Below, in pieces: positions 6,554-13,424 of a DNA stretch of 13,709 nt. The position numbers were made by a program, and so were the translations under genes. The stretch lies in NCBI GenBank assembly GCA_003447515.1, contig DLZA01000060.1, positions 1,160 through 14,868 of the forward strand. The letters run 5' to 3'. Positions within the stretch are counted from its first letter, which is position 1; each line of letters opens with the position of its first letter. Below the pieces are notes generated by a model that saw nothing but the letters and a program-made list of their open reading frames with translations, was not told the DNA's origin and made no database searches. Origin of the DNA: Paracoccaceae bacterium. GTDB taxonomy: Bacteria; Pseudomonadota; Alphaproteobacteria; Rhodobacterales; Rhodobacteraceae.

Positions 6554-7357
6554 TCATTTGTCAATATTTTTTCTACGGCCAATCAACTGAACGCCGATAA
6601 GTACTGTGATCGAGACAATAATCAGACAGGTTGATATTGCAGCAATTGTGGGATCAAGCTGATCGCGCAGGGAGTTGAACATGCGGCGGGTAATCGTGGC
6701 ATTATCTCCTCCAGAGATCAGCATCGAAATCACAACTTCATCAAGCGATGTAATAAACGCAAGAAATGCGCCTGTTTGGATCGAGAATTTGACTTGAGGT
6801 ACAGTGATCGTCCAAAGAGCCATTGCGCGGGATGCTCCAAGGCTGCGCGCTGCAAGTTCCTGATCGAAATCATAGTTTTTCAGGCCTGACATGACGGTTA
6901 CGATGACAAAGGGCAGAGCGATGGCGGTGTGCGCAATCACCAGCCCGGTCAACGTATAATTCAAGCCCAGTTTCGCATAGAGGCTGAAAACACCAACTGC
7001 GATCAGGATGACAGGTACAACGATAGGAATAATTACAAGGGCCTGTACGCTGTTCCTTATCCGCGGCGTTGAACAATGGAGACCATAAGCACAGAGTGAT
7101 CCCAAAGGCGTAGCGATGACCGTGGTCATTACCGCCACAATTAGAGAGGTTTGCGTGGCGCTCATCCATTCTGGAGAGTTGAAATAGGCTGCATACCAAC
7201 GCAGTGAAAGTGAGGTCGGAGGAAACTCAAGAAAGGAAGCCCCAGAAAACGACATTGGAATTACAATCAGTGTTGGTAAGATTAGAAAGAATAGAACCGC
7301 GATGCCAACCACCGTTAGCCACATACCGTCTATTTTCCGTTTTCCAATTTGCTCCAT
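6554..7357 (-). CDS. ABC transporter permease, PotC-like, polyamine-class importer
   Basis: A 267-residue inner-membrane permease with about six hydrophobic segments, near 13-35, 67-90, 103-127, 134-157, 193-215 and 238-260. The cytoplasmic EAA loop that contacts the ATPase is visible as QELAARSLGASRAMALWTIT (166-185). The SLDEVVISMLISGG segment after it is typical of PotC/YdcV-type permeases. The ATG at 7357 follows GAGGGT at a normal distance and lies ten bases after the stop of the partner permease; a start at 7396 would overlap that gene with no clear ribosome site. It is the last gene of the importer operon. No clear terminator separates it from the convergent regulator. The substrate class (polyamine or guanidino amine) is inferred from family and context. 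Confidence 0.94.
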   Translation of the reverse strand: MEQIGKRKIDGMWLTVVGIAVLFFLILPTLIVIPMSFSGASFLEFPPTSLSLRWYAAYFNSPEWMSATQTSLIVAVMTTVIATPLGSLCAYGLHCSTPRIRNSVQALVIIPIVVPVILIAVGVFSLYAKLGLNYTLTGLVIAHTAIALPFVIVTVMSGLKNYDFDQELAARSLGASRAMALWTITVPQVKFSIQTGAFLAFITSLDEVVISMLISGGDNATITRRMFNSLRDQLDPTIAAISTCLIIVSITVLIGVQLIGRRKNIDK

Positions 7358-7367
7358 GTTCAGACCC

Positions 7368-8270
7368 TCAGCGCATAAACAATTTGTCGAGGCCAAAGAC
7401 GCGGTTCATCAGCCAGATCATCACGAGCGCCAGTAACAATAAGACCACGCCTAAAGCAGACGCAGCCCCCCAATTTGAATAGACGGTGATAGTGCTTTCG
7501 ATCCGCTGCGCCAACATTTGAACCCGACCGCCTCCCAACAAGGCAGGCGTGACGTAAAACCCGAGTGACAGAATGAAAACTAGAACGATGCCGGCAAAAA
7601 GGCCCGGCAGAGACATTGGAAAAAATACTCGCCAGAATGCCCCACGCGGGCTGGATCCAAGCCCAATCGCGGCCCGGATCAGATCGGTGTCAATATTCCG
7701 CATAGTGGCATAAAGCGGTAAAATCAAAAATGGTAGCATGATATGAACCATGCCAATGATCGATCCCGTAAGGTTATGAGCTAGCTGTAAAGGCTCTTCG
7801 ATGATGCCAAACGACATAAGAGTGGAATTGATGATACCATTGCGCTGCAGCAGCACTAACCAAGCGTAAGTCCGAACCAAAACCGAAGTCCAGAAGGGAA
7901 CTAGAACAAAAACCATTAGAATAGCAGCGGTTCTGTCTGACAATTTAGTCAGCCAGTAACACAGCGGATAACCAAGAAGCACACAAATGACCGTTACAGA
8001 GATACTGATTTGAAAGGTAACAACAAAGGTTCTACGATACAAAGCGCTCTTGAAGATGCGTTCATAGTTTTCCATGCTCAACGCGCCCGCTGCATTATAA
8101 AAAGAGAGCGAAGATAGCCAAAAAATTGGTAAGAAAACGACGATTAGAATTGCAAGAACCGCTGGCAATGAAAGCCCGAAAAGCGTCATACGTTCTCGAT
8201 ATTCTTCAGATTTGAGCGTGCTTGCGTTTTGAAGGGACCGAGCTCTTGTATTATCCTCCGCGCTACTCAC
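7368..8270 (-). CDS. ABC transporter permease, PotB-like, polyamine-class importer
   Basis: A 300-residue permease with a roughly 28-residue polar N-terminus, then hydrophobic segments near 30-56, 82-105, 114-138, 168-188, 224-242 and 268-290. The EAA loop is LIRAAIGLGSSPRGAFWRVF (197-216) followed by FPMSLPGL. FYVTPALLGGG (238-248) is the usual PotB-type signature late in the protein. The start is a GTG at 8270 that overlaps the ATPase stop (GTGA), with GGAG about ten bases before it. It pairs with the PotC-like permease downstream to form the membrane channel. Confidence 0.94.
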   Translation of the reverse strand: MSSAEDNTRARSLQNASTLKSEEYRERMTLFGLSLPAVLAILIVVFLPIFWLSSLSFYNAAGALSMENYERIFKSALYRRTFVVTFQISISVTVICVLLGYPLCYWLTKLSDRTAAILMVFVLVPFWTSVLVRTYAWLVLLQRNGIINSTLMSFGIIEEPLQLAHNLTGSIIGMVHIMLPFLILPLYATMRNIDTDLIRAAIGLGSSPRGAFWRVFFPMSLPGLFAGIVLVFILSLGFYVTPALLGGGRVQMLAQRIESTITVYSNWGAASALGVVLLLLALVMIWLMNRVFGLDKLFMR

Positions 8271-9355
8271 GAGCCATGCTCCGGAACAATTATCGTGTCT
8301 TCCGGGTGAAGTGCGAGACCAATGCGCTCCCCCTGAGAGGGTAGGCCTTTCTGGCCAGCACGATTTGCGGGGACGCGCACATTAATCTGTCCTAGACTTT
8401 CGTGCTGTACAATAACCAAGATGCTGTCGCCTTGATAGATTATATCATATACGTGGCCAGAGAAATCGTTCGCAGTTTCAGGTATTTCACCTAAAATAAC
8501 TTCGAGTAATTCGGGCCGTATTACCAGGCGATGGCCACCGTGTCCTTCAGAGATTGGTAAATCAGATTTCAATACGCGCCCATTCAGATGCGCCTTCTTA
8601 TTGGAAACTTCGACTGGTAAGGAAACTGACTCGCCGATAAAATCCGCCACGAAAAAACTGTTAGGTTGACGATAGAGCCGCTCAGGTGTTTCAACCTGTT
8701 CGATCCGTCCGTGATTGACTACGGCAATCCGGTCCGACATCGTTAGTGCTTCTCGCTGGTCATGGGTAACATAGACTACGGTCGCATCCAACTTTTGATG
8801 AAGCGCTTTTAATTCGATTTGCATATGTTCGCGCAGCTTCTTGTCCAGCGCGGAAAGAGGCTCATCCATAAGGATAATTTGCGGTTCAAATACCATGGCT
8901 CGAGCAAGCGCTACGCGTTGACGTTGCCCACCAGATAACTGGCTGATGCGCCGATCTCCATATCCATCAAGCTCTACAGTATCCAACGCATGCTCGGTGC
9001 GCATCTTTTGATCGCTTTTGGAAAGCCCTCGAATTTTAAGTGGATAGGCTATGTTCTCTGCAACGGTCATAAAGGGAAATAACGCGTAGCTTTGAAAAAC
9101 CATGCCGAGGCCACGTTTATTCGGTGGTGTGGTAATCATTTCGCGATCGCCAAATAAAATCGAGCCATAGTCAGGTCGCACAAAACCAGCCAGCGCCATA
9201 AGCAGCGTGGTTTTACCAGAGCCTGAAGGACCAAGCAGAGTTAGAAATTCCCCTGCTGCGATATTTAGCGATACATTATCTAGGGCTTTAACTGATCCAT
9301 AGGCCTTGCAAAGTCGAGAGAGTACGATGGGAAGAGATTGGACAGAGGTCGACAT
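8267..9355 (-). CDS. ABC transporter ATP-binding protein, PotA-like
   Basis: A 362-residue ATPase that drives import by the two permeases. Visible motifs: Walker A GPSGSGKT (42-49), Q-loop Gln88 in VFQSYALFP, signature LSGGQ (140-144), Walker B ILMDE (161-165), D-loop SALD, and the switch histidine His198 in YVTHDQ. After about residue 240 a regulatory TOBE-type domain follows, containing RLVIRPELLEV and ending in ALHPEDTIIV, as in PotA, MalK and FbpC relatives. The ATG at 9355 has AAGGA about eight bases upstream. The gene lies 59 bases after the binding-protein stop, with a stem-loop between them. Confidence 0.95.
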   Translation of the reverse strand: MSTSVQSLPIVLSRLCKAYGSVKALDNVSLNIAAGEFLTLLGPSGSGKTTLLMALAGFVRPDYGSILFGDREMITTPPNKRGLGMVFQSYALFPFMTVAENIAYPLKIRGLSKSDQKMRTEHALDTVELDGYGDRRISQLSGGQRQRVALARAMVFEPQIILMDEPLSALDKKLREHMQIELKALHQKLDATVVYVTHDQREALTMSDRIAVVNHGRIEQVETPERLYRQPNSFFVADFIGESVSLPVEVSNKKAHLNGRVLKSDLPISEGHGGHRLVIRPELLEVILGEIPETANDFSGHVYDIIYQGDSILVIVQHESLGQINVRVPANRAGQKGLPSQGERIGLALHPEDTIIVPEHGS

Positions 9356-9379
9356 ATGAGATCCTTAATTGGCAGAAAA

Positions 9380-9408
9380 TGGGCGCAGCCGAGAAAATAC
9401 TGCGCCCA
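9380..9408 (-). terminator. Intercistronic stem-loop after the first binding-protein gene (partial terminator or mRNA stabiliser)
   Basis: A perfect nine-base inverted repeat (TGGGCGCAG / CTGCGCCCA) with an 11-base loop lies just after the stop at 9415. On the minus strand it is followed by TTTTCTG, a short U-run. Such hairpins between binding-protein and transporter genes often give more binding protein than membrane subunits, by attenuation or 3' end protection. The U-run is too short for a sure terminator. Confidence 0.65.
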
Positions 9409-9414
9409 AATAGA

Positions 9415-10473
9415 TTATTGTTGGATCAGTGTATCAAACTGTTCGGTCAACTCACCCAGCTGTCCGATATAAAAATTCGGGTCAACCAAAAGTTGCTTGT
9501 CATAATTCGCGGGATGGGTGTTCACCTTCAAAGCCATTTCTTCCGAGATGATACCTGTGTCAAAGGCGCCTGTATTCACTGGGCCTAATGGCATTGTAAC
9601 TGAAAGTCGCGCCTGTGCTTCGGCACTTAGTAGTTCGTTGATAAGGCGCATCGCATTTTCTTTATTGGGCGCGCCCTTTGGCACTAAGAGGCAATCAATA
9701 TCCATAGTTCCACCATCAAATGCATAGGCAACATCAATGCCGGAAGCGATCACACTTTCCACACGGTTATGGCCCATATGGATCACGTCGACTTCACCAT
9801 CACGCAGTAATTGCGCAGATTGTGAACCACCACGATACCAAACGGTGACCTCTGGTGCGATTTCTCCTAATTTAGACCAAGCGCGTTTAACGCCTGCGTC
9901 GGTGGCCAACACACCATAAACGTCCTGCATAGGCACACCATCGGCCATAAGAGCGGCTTCAAGATTGTAATTAACTTTGCCATGCATACCGCGTTTGCCT
10001 GGGAATTTTCCTAGATCCCAGAATTCTGCCCAATTTGAAGGGCCATTTTCGCCAAAGGCATCTTTACGATAGGCGATCACCTTGGTGAAATTAATAAACC
10101 CAATATAGTTTTCATGGATCAATTCTTCGGGAATGCCTGTGGTATCAACGATTGAATAGTCAATCGGTTCAAGACTACCCTCTCTGCTCAGTGTTTCACA
10201 TGAGGGTAAATCCTGCTCTGTTACATCCCATGCGACAGCACCCGCTGTTATCTGCGCGCGCACATCTTGAATCCCGTTTGTCGTATCTTCTTTAACCGTA
10301 ACATTTAAAGCGCTTGCTGCCGGTTCTAACATCGCAGATCGCAAAGCATCCTGAAATGAGCCTCCCCACGAAGCGAACACGACCTCACCTTCGGCGAAGG
10401 CAGGTACAGTTACTGCCAAGCTGCTGGCGACAAAGCCGATTGCTAGCGACAGTTTTCTTTTTTCTTTTTTCAT
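9415..10473 (-). CDS. Periplasmic solute-binding protein, PotD-like, of the ABC importer
   Basis: A 352-residue binding protein with a clear Sec signal peptide: a basic MKKEKRK start, a hydrophobic core, and VPAFA with probable cleavage after Ala27. The mature protein begins EGEVVFASWGGSFQDALR, the usual opening of the PotD-type (solute-binding family 1) proteins, and continues with AQITAGAVAWDVTEQ, TVWYRGGSQSAQLL and CLLVPKGAPNKENAM. GAGGAGAA precedes the ATG at 10473. It heads the importer operon and so is the cognate receptor of the permease pair. Its closest relative here is the second binding protein at 11752-12810, of the same length and roughly 60% identical by eye. The ligand is unknown; polyamines or guanidino amines fit the context. 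Confidence 0.95.
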   Translation of the reverse strand: MKKEKRKLSLAIGFVASSLAVTVPAFAEGEVVFASWGGSFQDALRSAMLEPAASALNVTVKEDTTNGIQDVRAQITAGAVAWDVTEQDLPSCETLSREGSLEPIDYSIVDTTGIPEELIHENYIGFINFTKVIAYRKDAFGENGPSNWAEFWDLGKFPGKRGMHGKVNYNLEAALMADGVPMQDVYGVLATDAGVKRAWSKLGEIAPEVTVWYRGGSQSAQLLRDGEVDVIHMGHNRVESVIASGIDVAYAFDGGTMDIDCLLVPKGAPNKENAMRLINELLSAEAQARLSVTMPLGPVNTGAFDTGIISEEMALKVNTHPANYDKQLLVDPNFYIGQLGELTEQFDTLIQQ

Positions 10474-10557
10474 GTCAGATTCTCCTCAAACTGTTGTTTA
10501 ATTTGTGGCTTGTGGTTTTGTGGCCACTGGCCTATTTCTAAATTCGTTTTACTAGGC

Positions 10558-10602
10558 GAAACGTCATTTCATTTTTCTAGACATGACCTCTCCCATAGTC
10601 AA
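10558..10602 (-). promoter_or_regulatory. Promoter and operator of the importer operon
   Basis: On the minus strand TTGACT (10602-10597) and TAGAAA (10579-10574) are 17 bases apart, a good sigma-70-type match. Directly after the -10 comes the dyad GAAATGACGTTTC (10570-10558; GAAA-N5-TTTC), lying over the expected transcription start. The same arrangement recurs at the second binding-protein gene, which is the main reason to trust it. The predicted leader is about 95 bases long. Confidence 0.65.
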
Positions 10603-10923
10603 TGACTTTTTTATCATCCCAAGGTGACCTAAAATTATACAGGCTACCGTTTTGAAGAAAATCGGCAGAGTTAAGAATGAGCGCAAAAGAAACTAGTCAA
10701 AATAGATCGGTAAATATTGCGATGTATTATCGAGTTCCAATTTGCCTTTAAACTTTTCAGAAACCTATCCTGTTTTGCGCTTAAACTGCCGCAACAATTT
10801 GATAGAGGCCTTTCATGTTTCCACTTGCTACGCCGTTGTGTCTGAGTTTCTCTAAGTAAGGCGAAGTGGCTAGGACTAACTAAGAAATTTTCTTATTCCA
10901 ATAAAATTGCCTGCAATGGACAG
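10603..10923. other. Non-coding stretch between the importer promoter and the hydrolase gene
   Basis: No convincing gene is visible in these 321 bases, which are AT-rich. Two structures stand out: a nine-base inverted repeat AGCGCAAAA (10680-10688) with TTTTGCGCT (10773-10781), separated by 84 bases, and a 15-base palindrome TAAGAAATTTTCTTA (10881-10895). Any terminator of the hydrolase unit must lie here, but I see no strong hairpin with a U-run. Confidence 0.6.
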
Positions 10924-11745
10924 CTACTTTAAGTTAGGTAATTTTAAGTTTACATGATTTGAAAATGCTTGTTCAACGTATTTTGCGATTAGTTGTGGCC
11001 TCTCTAACATTATAAAATGACCTGTGTTTTGCACAATTTTAATGCTTGACCATGGAGCTAGATCTCTCAACACATCCAACCAAAGAGACGAAGGGTGACT
11101 GGTGATGGATCGGCGAATTTCGTTTTTGTCCAGCGAAGTTGATTGCAAGATTGTGACTGAACATTTGAGTTGAGCGACAGATGCGACAAACTTATCGCAG
11201 TCCCATTCGGTCATAGCATAATAATACTCCATTAAAACGTTTGCTTGATATTGAGCCGCCCGGTTCACAATGTTGCGCTTCTTGTCAGGAGAAAGATTAT
11301 CGAGCATCATCGACCCGAATGCCGCTTCTGCCCAACTTTGTTGTCCAAGTTGTGCGATCTGGTTAGCCAAACGCGCTACTGCTTTATCGGGATCTCCAGG
11401 AACATTGCTACCATCAAGCAAAAGAAGGTGAGAGATACGCCCTTGCCAATTAGCAGCCAATTCAATGGCAATTCGCGCGCCCATGCTGTGGCCAACAACT
11501 GTAAAACTTTCAAAACCCAATTCATCGGCCTGGGCAATCACATGGGCCGCGCATTCGCTGAGACTGATCCTGCCTTCCAATGGTACGGCATCAGGGCTTC
11601 CGGGGAGTTTGACCACGCCGATTTCAACATCGTCAGAAAGACGGGAGATGACGCCACTCCAGTCCTGCCATCCACAAGCCCAGCCATGAATTAATATGAC
11701 GTTAAAGTGTTTGAACCTAGCGGATATGGGACTGGAGCACACCAC
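10924..11745 (-). CDS. Alpha/beta hydrolase, BioH-like
   Basis: A 273-residue alpha/beta-fold hydrolase. The oxyanion-hole motif IHGWACGWQDW (19-29), the nucleophile elbow VGHSMGA with Ser87, a likely acid Asp206 in STSLDKNE and the catalytic His243 in QNTGHFIML complete a normal triad. The shape of the 'HGW..GW..W' opening resembles BioH-like carboxylesterases, but esterase, thioesterase or amide substrates are all possible. The start is taken as GTG at 11745, six bases after the binding-protein stop, with a short AGG five bases upstream; a second GTG follows immediately. It is co-transcribed with the second binding protein, so it may act on the imported ligand or a derivative. The role is inference. 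Confidence 0.9.
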   Translation of the reverse strand: MVCSSPISARFKHFNVILIHGWACGWQDWSGVISRLSDDVEIGVVKLPGSPDAVPLEGRISLSECAAHVIAQADELGFESFTVVGHSMGARIAIELAANWQGRISHLLLLDGSNVPGDPDKAVARLANQIAQLGQQSWAEAAFGSMMLDNLSPDKKRNIVNRAAQYQANVLMEYYYAMTEWDCDKFVASVAQLKCSVTILQSTSLDKNEIRRSITSHPSSLWLDVLRDLAPWSSIKIVQNTGHFIMLERPQLIAKYVEQAFSNHVNLKLPNLK

Positions 11746-11751
11746 ACTGAC

Positions 11752-12810
11752 CTATTGCTGGATGAGTGTGTCAAAACGCTCTTGTAGCTCTGCAAAGTTT
11801 TCGACGTAAAAGCTAGCGTCAATAACCACTTGTGCCTTCATATTTTCGGGAGCCGCGTTGTTTGTTGCCGCCATTTCAGATGAAATCAGCCCGGTCTGAA
11901 AGGCCTCGGCATTTACTGGACCATAGGAAATGGCGACCGCCATGCGTGCCTGCGCTTCGGCCGACAGCATCTCATTGATAAGCAACATCGCATTATCACG
12001 ATTTGGCGCACCCTTTGGCACCAACAAGCAATCCGCGTCCGTCGTGGCTTGATTCCAAGTATACCCAACCGTCACTTCATGGGCATTCAGCGCCTCTGCG
12101 CGGCCATTTCCGATGTGAATAAAGTCGACTTCCTTATCCGCCATCAACTGTGCCGCTTGAGACCCACCCCGATACCAAACTGTGACATCTGGTACGATGT
12201 CTTCCAGCTTGGCAAAGGCGCGGTCTACGCCACCTTCACTGCGCAGAACAGTGTTTACTTCCGCGGGAGCCACACCATCCGCCATCAAAGCTGCTTCCAG
12301 CGCATGCGCTACAGAGTTGAACATCGCGCGGGTGCCGGGATGCTTGTCGGTGTCCCAGAAGTCTGCCCAAGACTGCGGGCCGTTTTCGCCAAATTTCTCT
12401 GCTTGCCAGCCGATGACCAGCGAATAGGTCAACAGACCGATCCACTCATTGTCTACAAGGCTAGCTGGAATCCCATCGGTTGAAACCACACCATAGTCAA
12501 TGGTTTCTAGCGCACCCTCTTGCTTAAGGCGGGCACAATCAGACAATGCCTGCTCTGTGATATCCCAAGCAACTGCTCCCGCTGTGATTTGCGCGCGCAC
12601 ATCAGCAATGCCGTTAGTCGTGTCTTCCTTGATGATAATTCCCAGCTTTTTAGCGGCTGGTTCTAACATGGCTGAGCGGAGTGCATCTTGGAATGATCCC
12701 CCCCAAGACGAAAACACCACTTCACCTTCCGCGATTGCAGGTGTCGCTAATGCTAAGCTACTGGCAATGAGGCTAGAAACAAGTATCCGTTGGTTACTAT
12801 CATTTTTCAT
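11752..12810 (-). CDS. Second periplasmic solute-binding protein, PotD-like, without its own permeases
   Basis: A 352-residue binding protein with a signal peptide ending TPAIA, cleaved probably after Ala27. The mature part begins EGEVVFSSWGGSFQDALR and is very similar to the first binding protein, identical in long blocks of the first lobe such as KEDTTNGI and VRAQITAGAVAWD and in the final ERFDTLIQQ versus EQFDTLIQQ. It differs more in the region around 96-120 (WIGLLTYSLVIGW versus YIGFINFTKVIAY) and 208-228, near where PotD-type proteins hold ligand, so its specificity may differ. GGGAGAGA stands six bases before the chosen ATG at 12810; an in-frame start at 12858 would add a non-signal-like extension. 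No permease or ATPase follows, so it probably feeds the importer at 6554-9355. Confidence 0.94.
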   Translation of the reverse strand: MKNDSNQRILVSSLIASSLALATPAIAEGEVVFSSWGGSFQDALRSAMLEPAAKKLGIIIKEDTTNGIADVRAQITAGAVAWDITEQALSDCARLKQEGALETIDYGVVSTDGIPASLVDNEWIGLLTYSLVIGWQAEKFGENGPQSWADFWDTDKHPGTRAMFNSVAHALEAALMADGVAPAEVNTVLRSEGGVDRAFAKLEDIVPDVTVWYRGGSQAAQLMADKEVDFIHIGNGRAEALNAHEVTVGYTWNQATTDADCLLVPKGAPNRDNAMLLINEMLSAEAQARMAVAISYGPVNAEAFQTGLISSEMAATNNAAPENMKAQVVIDASFYVENFAELQERFDTLIQQ

Positions 12811-12844
12811 TTCAATTCTCTCCCATTTGGCGGTTTGTTGTTGG

Positions 12845-12867
12845 CTAGAAAAGTGCACGGTTTCTAG
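12845..12867 (-). promoter_or_regulatory. Hairpin in the leader of the second binding-protein mRNA
   Basis: CTAGAAA and TTTCTAG form perfect seven-base arms around a nine-base loop, within the predicted 5' leader and about 35 bases before the start codon. There is no U-run, so it is not a terminator; a stabilising or regulatory leader structure is possible. Confidence 0.4.
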
Positions 12868-12895
12868 ATTTATCTTCCTTAAGATTTCATCAGAC

Positions 12896-12940
12896 GAAAC
12901 GTAATTTCATTTTGATAAAGTTGATATTGTAATCGGTCAA
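12896..12940 (-). promoter_or_regulatory. Promoter and operator of the second binding-protein unit
   Basis: On the minus strand TTGACC (12940-12935) and TATCAA (12917-12912) are 17 bases apart, followed at once by the dyad GAAATTACGTTTC (12908-12896). The -35, spacer length, -10 position and dyad match the importer-operon promoter at 10558-10602 almost exactly, with AATGAAAT.ACGTTTCG shared after the -10. This predicts a common regulator acting over the transcription start. Confidence 0.65.
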
Positions 12941-12996
12941 GGATAATTTTGATCGGTAAGGTCTACGAACCTGCCGTCTTCAACGCTTTGGACAGT

Positions 12997-13017
12997 CGCA
13001 AAACTTCGTGTTTCGCG
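12997..13017 (-). repeat. Inverted repeat, hairpin on the minus-strand transcript
   Basis: CGCAAAAC, TTCGT loop, GTTTCGCG. Seven of eight positions pair as DNA, and on the minus-strand RNA the eighth is a G-U pair. It directly adjoins the longer inverted repeat at 13019-13077. Confidence 0.45.
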
Positions 13018-13018
13018 C

Positions 13019-13077
13019 TAACGTTTTTGACACTTTCCTGTTTGATTGATTATCAAACCGCAAAGAACCAAACGTTA
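13019..13077. repeat. Nested, nearly concentric inverted repeat of 59 bases
   Basis: The outer arms TAACGTTT (13019-13026) and AAACGTTA (13070-13077) enclose CTTT (13033-13036) / AAAG (13062-13065) and inner arms GTTTGAT (13040-13046) / ATCAAAC (13052-13058). The arms share almost the same centre and can form one interrupted hairpin with about 19 base pairs and a five-base loop. The function is unknown; no U-run follows on either strand. Confidence 0.6.
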
Positions 13078-13424
13078 CCTGCGCTTAAATTTAATTACCA
13101 CAATGAGGTTCTTGACTGATATTTTAACGAACACTTTCGACAAAGTGGTCTTGTAAGCGGTCCCAGAAAGGGTCCTTGTTTATCTTCGAAATTAAAGTAT
13201 CGATTTTTACCTTGCAACCCGAACCGAACCTTCGCAGGGTCAATGCCTGAGGTCTGCTTTGCGGAATGAGTTGACTTTCCAAAATGCATTACGAGCGGCA
13301 GTTTTTTGTATTTTAAAGTAGAATAGTATAAATTTATTCGACGTCGACATTTGTATGGTGCTTGTCATTGATAAATCACGAAACCTTTCGAGATTTCGTA
13401 TAAGTCAATAATCGAGTTACCGCT

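Larger units (their letters stand above)
12941..13424. other. Non-coding stretch upstream of the second binding-protein unit
   Basis: About 480 bases hold no gene I can support. The part nearest the promoter contains two adjacent inverted repeats (12997-13017 and 13019-13077). Near the right end ACGAAA and TTTCGT (13378-13399) form a weak hairpin about 25 bases past the stop of the SDR-like gene, possibly part of its terminator. A 64-codon frame at 13095-13289 is open on the minus strand but looks like chance. Confidence 0.55.

Noticed and set aside
5745..6557. A 270-codon open frame on the minus strand
   Set aside because: It lies antisense to the well-supported IclR gene and runs into the ureohydrolase start. 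Its protein text has no recognisable motif and the plus-strand frame explains the region.
10503..10523. Three close copies of TTGTGG in the leader of the first binding-protein gene
   Set aside because: Only six bases each with uneven spacing; too short to call a repeat or binding array.
10881..10895. Palindrome TAAGAAATTTTCTTA downstream of the hydrolase gene
   Set aside because: AT-rich, with almost no loop and no U-run, so not a terminator; such palindromes arise often by chance in AT-rich DNA. Mentioned only in the intergenic note.
13040..13058. Possible FNR/Anr box (TTGAT...ATCAA)
   Set aside because: The half-sites are separated by five bases instead of the four required by the FNR consensus, and the half-sites are the inner arms of a longer inverted repeat that explains them better.
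13095..13289. A 64-codon minus-strand frame in the right intergenic region
   Set aside because: No recognisable motif, no convincing ribosome binding site, and composition like the surrounding non-coding DNA.
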